A stretch of DNA of 51,416 nt from Chloroflexota bacterium (GTDB lineage Bacteria > Chloroflexota > Limnocylindria > Limnocylindrales > CSP1-4). The stretch is from NCBI GenBank assembly GCA_004297395.1, contig SCUO01000066.1:1-51416 (forward strand), given 5' to 3'. The notes under the pieces were generated by a model, which was not told the DNA's origin, ran no database searches, and saw only the letters and a list, made by a program, of their open reading frames with translations. Each line of letters starts with the position of its first letter. Position 1 is the stretch's first letter. Shown here one piece after another: positions 31,328-40,778 of the stretch. Made by a program: the position numbers and the translations under genes.

Positions 31328-32562
31328 GTCGCCGATTCCCTCGCCGGCGGTTCCTTGCCGGCACCGGCGCGGCAGCGGCATGGCTGGTCGCCGCCTGCTC
31401 GCCGGGCGGGACGGCATCGCCCCCGCTGCCGACCCCCGAGCCATCCTCGACGTCCGTCGCCACCCCGACGCCGGCCCCGAGCGACGCCCCGAGCCCGGCG
31501 CCCACGCCGGACGAAGCTCGCCTCCGCCACAAGATCGGCCGGATGCTCATGGTCGGCTTCCGCGGCACCGAGCTCGACCCCGCCACGCCGATCGCCAGGG
31601 CCATCGCGGCCGGCGAGCTCGGCGGCGTCATCCTCTTCGACCGCGACGGCCTCACCGGGACAACCGGCCGGAACATCACCTCGCCCGACCAGCTCGTGGC
31701 CCTGACATCGGCCCTCCGCGACACGGCGCTCGCCGGGCCCACCGGCCCCGAGCTCCTGATCGCCGTCGACCAGGAGGGCGGCCAGGTCGCCCGGCTCAAC
31801 CAATCGAACGGCTACCCGGCAATGGTGTCGCAGGCGGATCTCGGCGCGGCCGACGACCTCGACCGCACGACCGACGTCGCGACCCTCACCGCGATCACCC
31901 TCCTGGGCGCGGGGATCGACGTCAACCTGGCGCCCGTGGTCGACCTGAACCTGAACCCGTCGAACCCGGCGATCGGCGCCCTCGATCGGAGCTTCTCGGC
32001 CGACCCGGATGTCGTCGTGGCCCAGGCAACGGCCCTCCTGGAGGCCCAGCAGGGGGCCGGCATCCACTGCGTCGTCAAGCACTTCCCGGGCGAGGGCAGC
32101 GCCACCGGCAGCACGGACGATGGCGTCGTGGACGTCACGACGACCTGGACGGATGTCGAGCTCGACCCGTTCCGGGCGCTCCTCGCCACCCGCCTGCCGG
32201 CCGGCGTCATGGTCGGCCACATCCGCAACGACCGGCTCGATCCCGGGCGGCCGGCGTCGCTCTCCGTCCCGACCGTGACCGGCCTCCTCCGGGGTGATCT
32301 CGGTTGGGATCGGCTCGTCGTCAGCGACGACCTCCAGGCCCCGGCGATCACCCGGGCCTTCGGCCCCGACGAGGCGGTCGCGCTGGCCATCGAGGCCGGC
32401 GTCGATCTCCTCCTGTTCGCCAACCAGCAGGTCTACGACGAGGCCATCGTCGAGCACGTCATCGGGACGGTCGTCGGCCTCGTGGAAGCGGGCCGGATCA
32501 GGGAGACCCGGCTCGACGAATCGGTCGCCCGGATCGAAGCCCTGTTCGCGACAGTCGAGTAA
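31324..32562 (+). CDS. nagZ: GH3 beta-N-acetylhexosaminidase, Tat-type lipoprotein
   Basis: Glycoside hydrolase family 3 enzyme that releases terminal N-acetylhexosamine from glycans such as muropeptides. Motifs: AVDQEGGQVARLN, NLAPVVDLN, CVVKHFPGEG with the His/Lys pair, and LVVSDDLQ with the nucleophilic Asp. The first ATG in frame is at 31543, but the frame stays open upstream and encodes SRRFPRRRFLAG, a hydrophobic stretch and the lipobox LVAAC (Cys25), then a Pro/Ser/Thr linker. I therefore place the start at CTG 31324, which overlaps the nucleoside hydrolase stop (CTGA). The twin arginines before FLAG suggest Tat export. The signal peptide is seen directly; CTG as start codon is inference, since no ATG, GTG or TTG fits. 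Confidence 0.8.
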   Translation: MSRRFPRRRFLAGTGAAAAWLVAACSPGGTASPPLPTPEPSSTSVATPTPAPSDAPSPAPTPDEARLRHKIGRMLMVGFRGTELDPATPIARAIAAGELGGVILFDRDGLTGTTGRNITSPDQLVALTSALRDTALAGPTGPELLIAVDQEGGQVARLNQSNGYPAMVSQADLGAADDLDRTTDVATLTAITLLGAGIDVNLAPVVDLNLNPSNPAIGALDRSFSADPDVVVAQATALLEAQQGAGIHCVVKHFPGEGSATGSTDDGVVDVTTTWTDVELDPFRALLATRLPAGVMVGHIRNDRLDPGRPASLSVPTVTGLLRGDLGWDRLVVSDDLQAPAITRAFGPDEAVALAIEAGVDLLLFANQQVYDEAIVEHVIGTVVGLVEAGRIRETRLDESVARIEALFATVE

Positions 32563-32599
32563 CGCCGACCGTCGGCCAAACCGGCCGACCGCGGGCCTG

Positions 32600-32770
32600 T
32601 CAGATCGACCCGGAGATCGTGCTCAGGATCTGGCTCGTCTGGGGACCAAGGATGACGAGAAGGCTGATCGCCGCGATCGCGAAGACGACGACGATCACGA
32701 TCGCGTCACGGGTCGTGTGATCGTCGCGATGGTCCTGGCCATCAAGGCCATCCTGGCGCCGGTCGAGCAT
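32600..32770 (-). CDS. Flp/type IVb pilin-like small membrane protein
   Basis: A 56-residue protein. The first 20 residues are polar (MLDRRQDGLDGQDHRDD), then a single hydrophobic helix (AIVIVVVFAIAAISLLVIL) and the tail LGPQTSQILSTISGSI. That tail matches the C terminus of Flp pilins of Chloroflexota, which commonly read LGPQ-x-S-x-x-F-S-T-I. The usual processing site (G-x-x-x-E-Y) is missing, and no tad genes are here. AGAGGGA lies 7 bases before the ATG. It may be an orphan pilin relative or a membrane peptide. It converges with the GH3 gene, 37 bases between stops. Confidence 0.6.
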   Translation of the reverse strand: MLDRRQDGLDGQDHRDDHTTRDAIVIVVVFAIAAISLLVILGPQTSQILSTISGSI

Positions 32771-32881
32771 GGTGCGTCCCTCTGTCGATCCACGGCTGGG
32801 CTCCGCCTGCCGTCGCAGCCGAGCGTCGCACCGGTGAGGCGCTCGGCCAAGCGGTGGTCGGCGCAGGATCATCGAGGAGAA

Positions 32882-34288
32882 TCACGCAATCCCGCGTCCC
32901 GTCGGCCAGTCAAAGGAGATCCTCGTGGCGGCCGGCCCGCCGCCCGCCGCGGTGGTCCCGATCTCCAGTCGCGCGTTGACGGTCGCCGCCTCCGTACGCA
33001 TGTCGGCCAGGCCTCGACGCCCTGCCGGCTGCGCCCGCGCGGCGCCCACGTCGAAGCCGGGTCCGTCGTCCGAAACTTCGACCCGGACGGCTGCGGCTCG
33101 GACCCGGGCTCGAATCGCGATCCTGGCGCCCGGGGCGTGCCGAATGGCGTTGTCGGTGGCGAGGAGGGCAACCCGGAACGCGGCCCGCTCGACCGCACGC
33201 GGCGGCCGGGGCTCGTCACCGGGCGCGTCCGCGGCTGCGGGGAGGCCCGCTACGGCCCGGCGTTGCAGGACGCCGCCGCCATCATCGTCGAGGTCGAGCG
33301 CGACCTCGACGCCGGTCCGCTCCTGCGTGCGTTCGGCTAGCCACTCGAGCGCCGCGACGAGGCCGAAGTCCTCGAGCACGAGCGACTGGCGCTCGACCAT
33401 GAGCGTCTCGAGGTCGCCGAGTGTCGCCCGCAGCCGCTCGGCCACCAGCTCGCCTCCCACTGGTGACGCGGCCGCCGTCGCCATCGCCTGCCGCAGATCG
33501 GGCACGACGCGGGCGTGGAGATCTGCGGCAAGCCTTGCTCGCTCAGATTCGGCGGCCCGCTGCCTCCCCAGGCCGGGGGCGAACGCCTCGACCATGGCAT
33601 CGATCCAGCCGATCGGCGCCGGGCCCGTCGCTCGCCGCCAGGCCCGACCGAGCCGCGGTACGACCACGAGCATTGATCCGAGCGCGAGCGCGCCGAGGGT
33701 GACAGCGACCATGAGTCGGGCCGCCAGGCGGTACGGCGTAACGGCGTCGGGATCGACGGGCAGGGGAGCCGTCGAGGCGGTCGCGACGGCAGCGCCGAAC
33801 GCGAGGGCCACGAGCCCGACAGCCGCGGCGGTCCTGAGCCCGACCCAGCGACGTGGCTCGGGAGCGGCCGTGGCAAAGAACCGCCACACGACCCAGGTCG
33901 CCGACGTTCCAGCGACGCCGGCGAGGGCGACGAGGAGCGGCCGATCTTCCAAGCTCGAGGTCGGCAGCCACGATCGAATGATCGCAATCGCCTCGACTGC
34001 CCCGAGAAAGGCTGCGAGGCCCATGGCAAACGTGACCAGGGCGGGCGCACTACCCCGGACGAGGCCGGCGATACACAGCAGAGCGGTGGCGACGAGCGAC
34101 GGGACGAGGGCGTTGAGGTCGAGACCCGTGGCCGATCCGCCGATTACCCGGGGGGCGAGCCCGTCGACCAGACGCAGCCCGAGACCCAGCCCGACGACTG
34201 CAACGGCGGCGCCGAGGGCGAGGCCCGCAGCCGCGATCGCAGCCAGGGCCGGCCCGGCTCGGACCGGCCCGGTGGTCGACCCCTTCAT
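32882..34288 (-). CDS. NarL-system sensor histidine kinase (HisKA_3)
   Basis: Membrane sensor of 468 residues. Five or six hydrophobic helices fill residues 12-210, followed by a HisKA_3-like dimerisation segment (ERARLAADLHARVVPDLRQ, His258) and a HATPase domain (LATDNAIRHAPGAR, VEVSDDGPGFD, GRRGLADMR). The residue after His258 is Ala, where this family normally has Asp or Glu needed for catalysis. The ATG overlaps the response regulator stop in ATGA, so the two are cotranslated. The signal is unknown; no extracellular sensor domain is visible. Confidence 0.82.
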   Translation of the reverse strand: MKGSTTGPVRAGPALAAIAAAGLALGAAVAVVGLGLGLRLVDGLAPRVIGGSATGLDLNALVPSLVATALLCIAGLVRGSAPALVTFAMGLAAFLGAVEAIAIIRSWLPTSSLEDRPLLVALAGVAGTSATWVVWRFFATAAPEPRRWVGLRTAAAVGLVALAFGAAVATASTAPLPVDPDAVTPYRLAARLMVAVTLGALALGSMLVVVPRLGRAWRRATGPAPIGWIDAMVEAFAPGLGRQRAAESERARLAADLHARVVPDLRQAMATAAASPVGGELVAERLRATLGDLETLMVERQSLVLEDFGLVAALEWLAERTQERTGVEVALDLDDDGGGVLQRRAVAGLPAAADAPGDEPRPPRAVERAAFRVALLATDNAIRHAPGARIAIRARVRAAAVRVEVSDDGPGFDVGAARAQPAGRRGLADMRTEAATVNARLEIGTTAAGGGPAATRISFDWPTGRGIA

Positions 34289-34938
34289 CCCGTGCCCTCG
34301 TCCACCCAGCCCTCGCGCGCCGCGAGGACGGCCAGCTCCGTCCGCGACACGACGCCGTAGCGGTCGAACAGGCGGCGCAGATGGCTCTCGACCGTGCGGG
34401 GCGAGATCCCCAGGCCGTGCCCGATCTCCTCGCTCGTTGCGCCGGCCATCAGGCCGCGGAGCACGGCCACCTCGCGTTCCGAAGGCGGCCGGGGCGCGCC
34501 GCGGACCGCGTCGAGGTCCAGGCTCGAGAACGCCGTCCCGCCCCCGGCGACCAGCCGAACCGCCGAGATGACCTCGGTCATCTCGGTCGCCTTCGACAGG
34601 AAGCCGGCACCGCCCCGCTCGAAGACTGCCCGCATGAACGACGAGCGATCGAACGATGTGAAGGCGATGACCCGCGGACCGATCCCACCGAGTGCGACCG
34701 CCGCGGCGGCGGTAAAGACCTGCAAGCCTTCGGAACCCGAACCCAGCTGGAGGTCGCACAGGACGACATCGGGCCACTCATCGGGCGGGAGCGCGGTGAG
34801 GGCGAGGGCCGCTTCGAGCGTCCGGACGTCGGCGACCAGCTCGATCCGTGGTTCGCTGACATCCTCGGCGATGGCCGCCCTGATGGCGGCCCCGATCGCC
34901 GGGTGGTCGTCGACGATCGCGAGGCGAATCGGCTCCAT
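34285..34938 (-). CDS. LuxR/NarL-family response regulator
   Basis: A 217-residue regulator with a receiver domain (AIVDDHPAIG with Asp10/11; phospho-acceptor Asp62 in VVLCDLQLG; Lys in GFLSKAT) and a C-terminal LuxR helix-turn-helix (PSEREVAVLRGLMAGATSEE, then GLGISPRTVESHLRRLFDRY). It precedes and overlaps the kinase gene. The divergent region to the pirin gene contains nested palindromes (34996-35017) that could be its own binding site. Confidence 0.92.
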   Translation of the reverse strand: MEPIRLAIVDDHPAIGAAIRAAIAEDVSEPRIELVADVRTLEAALALTALPPDEWPDVVLCDLQLGSGSEGLQVFTAAAAVALGGIGPRVIAFTSFDRSSFMRAVFERGGAGFLSKATEMTEVISAVRLVAGGGTAFSSLDLDAVRGAPRPPSEREVAVLRGLMAGATSEEIGHGLGISPRTVESHLRRLFDRYGVVSRTELAVLAAREGWVDEGTG

Positions 34939-34995
34939 CGCGACCCATCATGCCAGCCGGGCGGGCTTGACAGATGTCGTTGACTGCGCAACCAT

Positions 34996-35017
34996 TTGCG
35001 TCATCACGCAAGTGATG
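34996..35017. promoter_or_regulatory. Nested palindromes between response regulator and pirin genes
   Basis: TTGCGT (34996-35001) pairs with ACGCAA (35006-35011), and the overlapping CATCAC (35002-35007) pairs with GTGATG (35012-35017). The two alternative 6-bp inverted repeats, each with a 4-base spacer, sit in the 142-base divergent region, which is A/T-richer than its surroundings and includes TTGACA at 34967-34972. This looks like an operator. Confidence 0.5.
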
Positions 35018-35080
35018 GACGCGTCCCACTTTGGCCGCGCCGCATCGTAGCCAGGCCATCGGCCAGTCAGGAACCCGTTC

Positions 35081-36112
35081 GTGCCCGCCGTCACCGTCGA
35101 CGACATCACCGTCCTGCCCCGGATCCCGGAGCCGGATCCCGTCCTCGCTCGCCAGCGCCGGGTCCTCGGTGTGACGAGCGCGCCCCGGGGCTTCGAGGGC
35201 GAGGGCTTCCCAGTTCGGCGGGCGTTCGCCGGCGTCGATCTCGTCGACCTCGATCCGTTCGTCCACCTCGACCAGATGGGCGAGGTCGAGTACGCGCCCG
35301 GCGAGCCGAAGGGCACGCCGTGGCACCCGCACCGCGGCTTCGAGACCGTCACGTACATGATCGACGGCGTCTTCGAGCACAGCGATTCGAATGGCGGCGG
35401 CGGGGTCATCACCAACGGCGACACCCAGTGGATGACGGCCGGGGCCGGGATCCTCCACATCGAGAAGCCGCCCGAGTGGCTCGTCGCCAAGGGCGGCCTG
35501 TTCCACGGCTTCCAGCTGTGGGTGAACCTGCCGGCGGCCCAGAAGTTCTCCCCGCCGCGCTACCAGGACATCCGGGCCGGCGAGGTCGCGCTCGCCACGT
35601 CGCCCGACGGCGGCGCCCTCGTCCGGGTCATCGCCGGCGACGTCGCTGGGATCGCCGGACCGGGCTCGACGTACACGCCCATGACCCTGGTCCACGCGAC
35701 GCTGTCGCCGGGCGCCCGGCTGTCGCTTCCGTGGCGGGCCGACTACAACGCCCTCGTCTACGTCATGGCCGGCTTCGGGACGGTCGGGCCGAGCGCATCC
35801 ATCGGACGGGGCCACGGCGAGGCAGCCGGCGAAGGGCCGGTCGCGATCGAGACCGGCCAGCTCGCGGTCCTCGGGCCGGGTGAGGGGCTGACGGTCGCGG
35901 CGCTGCCGCTCGGCCGCCAGGAATCGCGCAGCCCCAACCTCGACGTCCTGATCCTCGGCGGCCGACCGATCCGGGAGCCGGTTGCCTGGATGGGCCCGTT
36001 CGTCATGAACACCCGCGAGGAGGTCATGCAGGCCGTGGCCGACTACCACGCCGGCCGGCTCGGCACGATTCCCGCGATCCACGGCGCCCCGACCACGATC
36101 CAGGAGGCCTGA
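35081..36112 (+). CDS. Pirin family protein
   Basis: A two-cupin protein of 343 residues. The N-terminal cupin has the metal ligands in WHPHRGFETVTYMIDGVFEHSD and the His in GAGILHIEKP; the second cupin is around LVHATLSPGARLSLPWRADY and is less conserved. Prokaryotic pirins are iron or nickel proteins, some with quercetinase activity; the role here is unknown. The start is GTG 35081 without an obvious Shine-Dalgarno. It diverges from the LuxR-type regulator. Confidence 0.93.
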   Translation: MPAVTVDDITVLPRIPEPDPVLARQRRVLGVTSAPRGFEGEGFPVRRAFAGVDLVDLDPFVHLDQMGEVEYAPGEPKGTPWHPHRGFETVTYMIDGVFEHSDSNGGGGVITNGDTQWMTAGAGILHIEKPPEWLVAKGGLFHGFQLWVNLPAAQKFSPPRYQDIRAGEVALATSPDGGALVRVIAGDVAGIAGPGSTYTPMTLVHATLSPGARLSLPWRADYNALVYVMAGFGTVGPSASIGRGHGEAAGEGPVAIETGQLAVLGPGEGLTVAALPLGRQESRSPNLDVLILGGRPIREPVAWMGPFVMNTREEVMQAVADYHAGRLGTIPAIHGAPTTIQEA

Positions 36113-36209
36113 TCGGACGGCCCGGGTATTGCCGGGGCTGTCACGATGTCGCCCAGCGACGCCGCCGGGACGGGCGCTGCGTTTTCGCATCCACCTGCGT
36201 CGGTAGGGC

Positions 36210-36755
36210 ATGGACGTGGCACAGGACATCGTGGGCACCGTGGTCGGGGAGTCCGCGGATCACGTCGCCCGCCGCGTCACCGACCACTACGAGCGGCGTG
36301 GACGCGAGCTCTGGGGCCTCGCTCGCCGGCTGGGGGCGAGTGACGAGCAGGCGGCCGACGTCGTCCAGGAGGTCCACCTCCGGCTCTGGCGCGAGCTGAC
36401 GAGCGGGACCTTCATCGAGGACATCGATGCCTGGGTCTTCCGGGTCGCCTACCGCCTGGTCATGGACCAGCATCGGCTCGGGCGCCGGGTGCGCGAGCTC
36501 GTCGGCCGGCTGACCGCCGGCAACGTCGAGTCGGTCAGCCACGCGCTCGACGACCGCCTGTCGCTGTGGCCGCTGGTCGACCGGTTGCCCGCCCGGGAAC
36601 GGGCGACCCTCTATCTCCGCTACCGCGCTGACCTGTCGTTCGAGCAGATCGGCGAGGTCATGGGAATCACGACAGCGTCCGCCCGCACCTATGCCAGCCG
36701 GGGCGTCGAGCGCCTGCGCTCGACCGTCGGCGAGCTGGGAGGAGACGAGCGATGA
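36210..36755 (+). CDS. ECF RNA polymerase sigma factor
   Basis: A 181-residue alternative sigma factor. Region 2 spans about 20-90 (ELWGLARRLGASDEQAADVVQEVHLRLW; the -10-reading AWVFRVAYRLVMDQHR) and region 4 about 120-175 (LPARERATLYLRYRADLSFEQIGEVMGI, RTYASRGVERLRS). It is followed in an ATGA overlap by a large single-pass membrane protein that probably acts as its anti-sigma factor or sensor. No self-promoter motif was recognised upstream. Confidence 0.9.
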   Translation: MDVAQDIVGTVVGESADHVARRVTDHYERRGRELWGLARRLGASDEQAADVVQEVHLRLWRELTSGTFIEDIDAWVFRVAYRLVMDQHRLGRRVRELVGRLTAGNVESVSHALDDRLSLWPLVDRLPARERATLYLRYRADLSFEQIGEVMGITTASARTYASRGVERLRSTVGELGGDER

Positions 36756-38767
36756 CCACCTTCGAGATCGAGCGGCGCCTCCGCCTCCCGGCGCCCGACG
36801 AGCCGACGTTCCTGCCGGAGCTCATCCTGCCGTCGACGACCGCCGCGCTCGGCGGCGTTCGGATCCGGGCCCGCGGACTCGGCCAGCGCGGCGGCCTCCT
36901 GTCGCCTCGGCTCGTCCTTGCCGTGCTTGCCCTCCTGGCGGCCATGGTCTCCGCGATCGCCACCGGCGCGCTGCGCCTGGATCGCCTGCCGAACCCGTTC
37001 GACTCGGTGTCGGACTTCGGCGCGCGGGGACTGGCCATCGAGTATCCCGACGATTGGCACGTCGTCACGGCAATGAGCCCGTTCAACGACCAGGGCAGCT
37101 GGACCACCCTGATCGTCTCGAACAAGAGCGTCGAAGGGTGTGCGCCGGAGGACGTCGGAACGGCGACCCCGCCGGCGCCCGTGCAGAGCGGCGACGTCTG
37201 GGTCTCGCCCGCCGACGACCAGACCGGAGCGATCTATGCCCTGGAGGATCGGATCTACGCCTGCGTCGTCGAAGCGCCGATGCAGCCCGGGGAGATCCGC
37301 CTCGTCGTCACCAAGGGCTTCCCCCAGCGGATCGCCGTGGGGCCGATCGAGCCATTCGACCCGACGGACTGGTTCGGACCCGACGCCGGGCCGGGCGACG
37401 GACTCGGCTATGTACCGCGTGAGGGTGAAGGCTGGGACCAGCGCATCGACGGCATGCCCGCCAAGCTGGTCATCGAGACGACGTCCGTCGTGCCCGGCGC
37501 GGACGAGGTCCTGACCTGGGGCATCTTCCCGCCCGACGGGTTCTCGGACCTGTGGTTCATTCGAGCGACCCTGCGCGGCCCCGACCTCGAAAGCCTTCGA
37601 GCGGAGGCCCATGCGATCGCCCGATCCGTCCGCTTCGACACCCATCCCACGCCCCTCGATGAGACGACGCGCGACGTCGCGCTGGGCCGGGCCATCGACG
37701 CGCTCGATCGGGAGACGCGCCTGTGGCAGGGCAGCGACCTGTACGGCTGCTTCCCGCGAACGCCCGGGGCCGCCGAGGCCACGATCGATGACCTCCTCCA
37801 CGACTACGGCCCGAACGGCCGCATCGCCGAGCCGGTCCCCGTCACTTGCACGACGACCGTGGCTCGGAACCTGCTCGAGCAATGGGTCGCGACGCTGGTC
37901 ATCTCATGGGAAGCGGGCAAGGGGTACGCCGCCGGGCAATGGGGCTCGTACATCATGTTCGACGCGGATGGCGATCCGGCAGGCAGCTCGGGTGTCCTCG
38001 AGAGGCCCGGCGGGTTCGCGTACCCCGGAAGCGTCGGGGAGCTGCCGGCGCCGCTCGACGGCCCGCTCGAGATCCCGATCGGGTCGATCGTCGAGGTCCT
38101 CCCGCCGGGCATCCTCCAGACCGGAGCCCCGACGCAGGCGATGTACGCTGATCCGCATCCGACGATCGGCGAGGGTATCGCCATCGATGCCCAGCCCGGC
38201 GCCCGCTACGGCGTCGTCTCTGGACCGATCTCCCATGCCGGCTACGACTGGTACCAGGTCGAATGGCAAAACGGCACGTCGTACCCGTCGGAGTTCCTCT
38301 GGATCCCCTCGACTGACGGCGTCCGGCCGCTCGTGCGGATCATCGAACCGGACTGTCCGGACGACCCGAGCGTGCTCGAGCTCATCTCGCTCGAGCCACT
38401 CGAGCGTGTCCACTGCTACGGCGACCGCGACATCACCCTCGACGGTGCGATCGCGATCCTCGCGGCAGACGAAGGCGACCTGGGCTCTGTGGAGGGCGAG
38501 CCGGGCTGGCTTGCGAAGTACTCGCTGTGGCGGCTTTACGGCCCCGACGGCCCGGACGGCCTCGACGGCCCGCTGCCGATCGCGATCGACCCGTCGCTCG
38601 GCGACTCGATCAGGACCGGGACCCCGATCCGCGTGATCGGCCATTTCGACGACCCCGCCTCGGCGACCTGCCGGCGGACGGTGCCCGCCGAGTGGGGGTG
38701 GCAGGAGTCGCCCGAGATCCAGCTCGTTCGCTGCCGCGAGCTGTTCGTCGTCACCAGCGTGGAGTAG
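36752..38767 (+). CDS. Large single-pass membrane protein, putative anti-sigma/sensor
   Basis: A 671-residue protein with a short cytoplasmic N terminus (about 1-50), one membrane helix (about 52-72, RLVLAVLALLAAMVSAIATGAL) and a 600-residue extracellular part with scattered cysteines. No zinc-binding anti-sigma motif (HxxxCxxC) is present in the cytoplasmic part. Around IDAQPGARYGVVSGPISHAG-YDWYQVEW (about 470-510) there is an SH3-like pattern. GGAGGAGA precedes the ATG, which overlaps the sigma factor stop. Coupled translation suggests it controls the sigma factor; the mechanism is unknown. Confidence 0.7.
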   Translation: MTTFEIERRLRLPAPDEPTFLPELILPSTTAALGGVRIRARGLGQRGGLLSPRLVLAVLALLAAMVSAIATGALRLDRLPNPFDSVSDFGARGLAIEYPDDWHVVTAMSPFNDQGSWTTLIVSNKSVEGCAPEDVGTATPPAPVQSGDVWVSPADDQTGAIYALEDRIYACVVEAPMQPGEIRLVVTKGFPQRIAVGPIEPFDPTDWFGPDAGPGDGLGYVPREGEGWDQRIDGMPAKLVIETTSVVPGADEVLTWGIFPPDGFSDLWFIRATLRGPDLESLRAEAHAIARSVRFDTHPTPLDETTRDVALGRAIDALDRETRLWQGSDLYGCFPRTPGAAEATIDDLLHDYGPNGRIAEPVPVTCTTTVARNLLEQWVATLVISWEAGKGYAAGQWGSYIMFDADGDPAGSSGVLERPGGFAYPGSVGELPAPLDGPLEIPIGSIVEVLPPGILQTGAPTQAMYADPHPTIGEGIAIDAQPGARYGVVSGPISHAGYDWYQVEWQNGTSYPSEFLWIPSTDGVRPLVRIIEPDCPDDPSVLELISLEPLERVHCYGDRDITLDGAIAILAADEGDLGSVEGEPGWLAKYSLWRLYGPDGPDGLDGPLPIAIDPSLGDSIRTGTPIRVIGHFDDPASATCRRTVPAEWGWQESPEIQLVRCRELFVVTSVE

Positions 38768-38779
38768 AGGAGCGTCCCG

Positions 38780-39058
38780 ATGAGCCTGCGACCGCGCGGT
38801 CCCGCCTCAGGCGAACAGACCTCGGCAGCGCACGCATCGATTGTCTGGGCCGAGACGCTCCATGCGCTCGCGGAGGCCCATCGGGCGCGGCGCGCCGCCG
38901 ACGAGATGAGCCGCTGGCCGCTCGCCCACGTCTGCTCGCACCGCCTCGGCGCAGTGCGGGTGGGAGCGGTCGAGGGCGTCGATGCGTTCGACGAGGCTCG
39001 AGACGCGACCGAGATCGGCCCGCTCCGCCACGCGTTCTGCTGTCGCGCCCTGGCCTGA
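38780..39058 (+). CDS. Possible 92-residue hypothetical protein
   Basis: Starts 12 bases after the anti-sigma-like gene, with AGAGGAG spaced well before its ATG and high GC at third codon positions. The protein (MSLRPRGPASGEQTSAAHAS...) has no known domain and three cysteines near its end or middle. It ends 19 bases before a perfect 11-bp inverted repeat. A longer open frame exists on the opposite strand, so the call is tentative. Confidence 0.4.
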   Translation: MSLRPRGPASGEQTSAAHASIVWAETLHALAEAHRARRAADEMSRWPLAHVCSHRLGAVRVGAVEGVDAFDEARDATEIGPLRHAFCCRALA

Positions 39059-39077
39059 CGAGCGCGAACCCTCGTAC

Positions 39078-39118
39078 CCCGCCGCGATACCAGGCGTACG
39101 GCCCTTGATCGCGGCGGG
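39078..39118. terminator. Perfect 11-bp inverted repeat
   Basis: CCCGCCGCGAT (39078-39088) and ATCGCGGCGGG (39108-39118) are exact complements around a 19-base spacer. Positioned after the sigma factor gene group and 105 bases before the flavodoxin start, it could end the former transcript or bind a protein. Confidence 0.55.
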
Positions 39119-39223
39119 CTGACCCTCGGCCCCCGGAATGCGGGCGACGCGGCCCTTTCGGCCCGCCTGGAACGCGACCGATGATCGAGGCTGGATCACC
39201 ACTGTCCGCTGGAGGGTGCCTCG

Positions 39224-39712
39224 ATGAAGGCCGTCGTCGTCTACGAATCGTTATGGGGAAACACCGCCGCGGTGGCTCGGGCCATCGCCGAGGGGATCGG
39301 ACCGGAGGCCCGCGCGCTGTCGACCGCCGAGGCCACGCCGGAAGCGATCGCCGGAGCCGCGCTGATCGTCGCCGGGGCGCCGATCCAGGGCTTCTCGCTC
39401 CCGACCGACCGGATGCGAGACGGCGTGAAGCTGGACACCGTGCCCGCCCCGGACGTGTCCGCGCCGACCCTCCGCTCGTGGCTCGAGCACCTGCCCCCCG
39501 GCCACGGCCGGTCGGCCGCGTTCGACACCAAGATCCGCTGGTCGCCGGGCAGTGCCGCCTCGGTCATCGACCGCGAGCTGACGAAGGCCGGCTACAACCC
39601 GCTGGCCAAGGCCGAGCACTTCCTCGTCGCCGGCCAGACGGGGCCCCTGAAGGACGGCGAGATCGAGCGGGCGCGAGCCTGGGGCGGGCAGCTGGCGAGG
39701 ATCGCCGGCTGA
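39224..39712 (+). CDS. Flavodoxin family protein
   Basis: A 162-residue FMN-binding electron carrier. The phosphate-binding loop is VVYESLWGNTAAVARAIAEG at the N terminus; IVAGAPIQGFSLPT and LVAGQTGPLKDGEIERAR complete the fold. GGAGGG lies 7 bases before the ATG. Spacing is slightly variant from long-chain flavodoxins and closer to flavodoxin-like proteins of Actinobacteria. A possible partner of the ferredoxin/flavodoxin reductase at 5.2-6.0 kb, by inference. Confidence 0.88.
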   Translation: MKAVVVYESLWGNTAAVARAIAEGIGPEARALSTAEATPEAIAGAALIVAGAPIQGFSLPTDRMRDGVKLDTVPAPDVSAPTLRSWLEHLPPGHGRSAAFDTKIRWSPGSAASVIDRELTKAGYNPLAKAEHFLVAGQTGPLKDGEIERARAWGGQLARIAG

Positions 39713-39751
39713 CTATCAACCTCCGGCGGTCGCCCGGCGGGGCTCGGTCCG

Positions 39752-40777
<1,026 letters not shown>

Positions 40778-40778
40778 G

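Noticed and set aside
38807..39202. Minus-strand 131-residue frame opposite the small gene at 38780
   Set aside because: No Shine-Dalgarno and no known domain; the plus-strand frame has a good ribosome binding site, although neither is secure.
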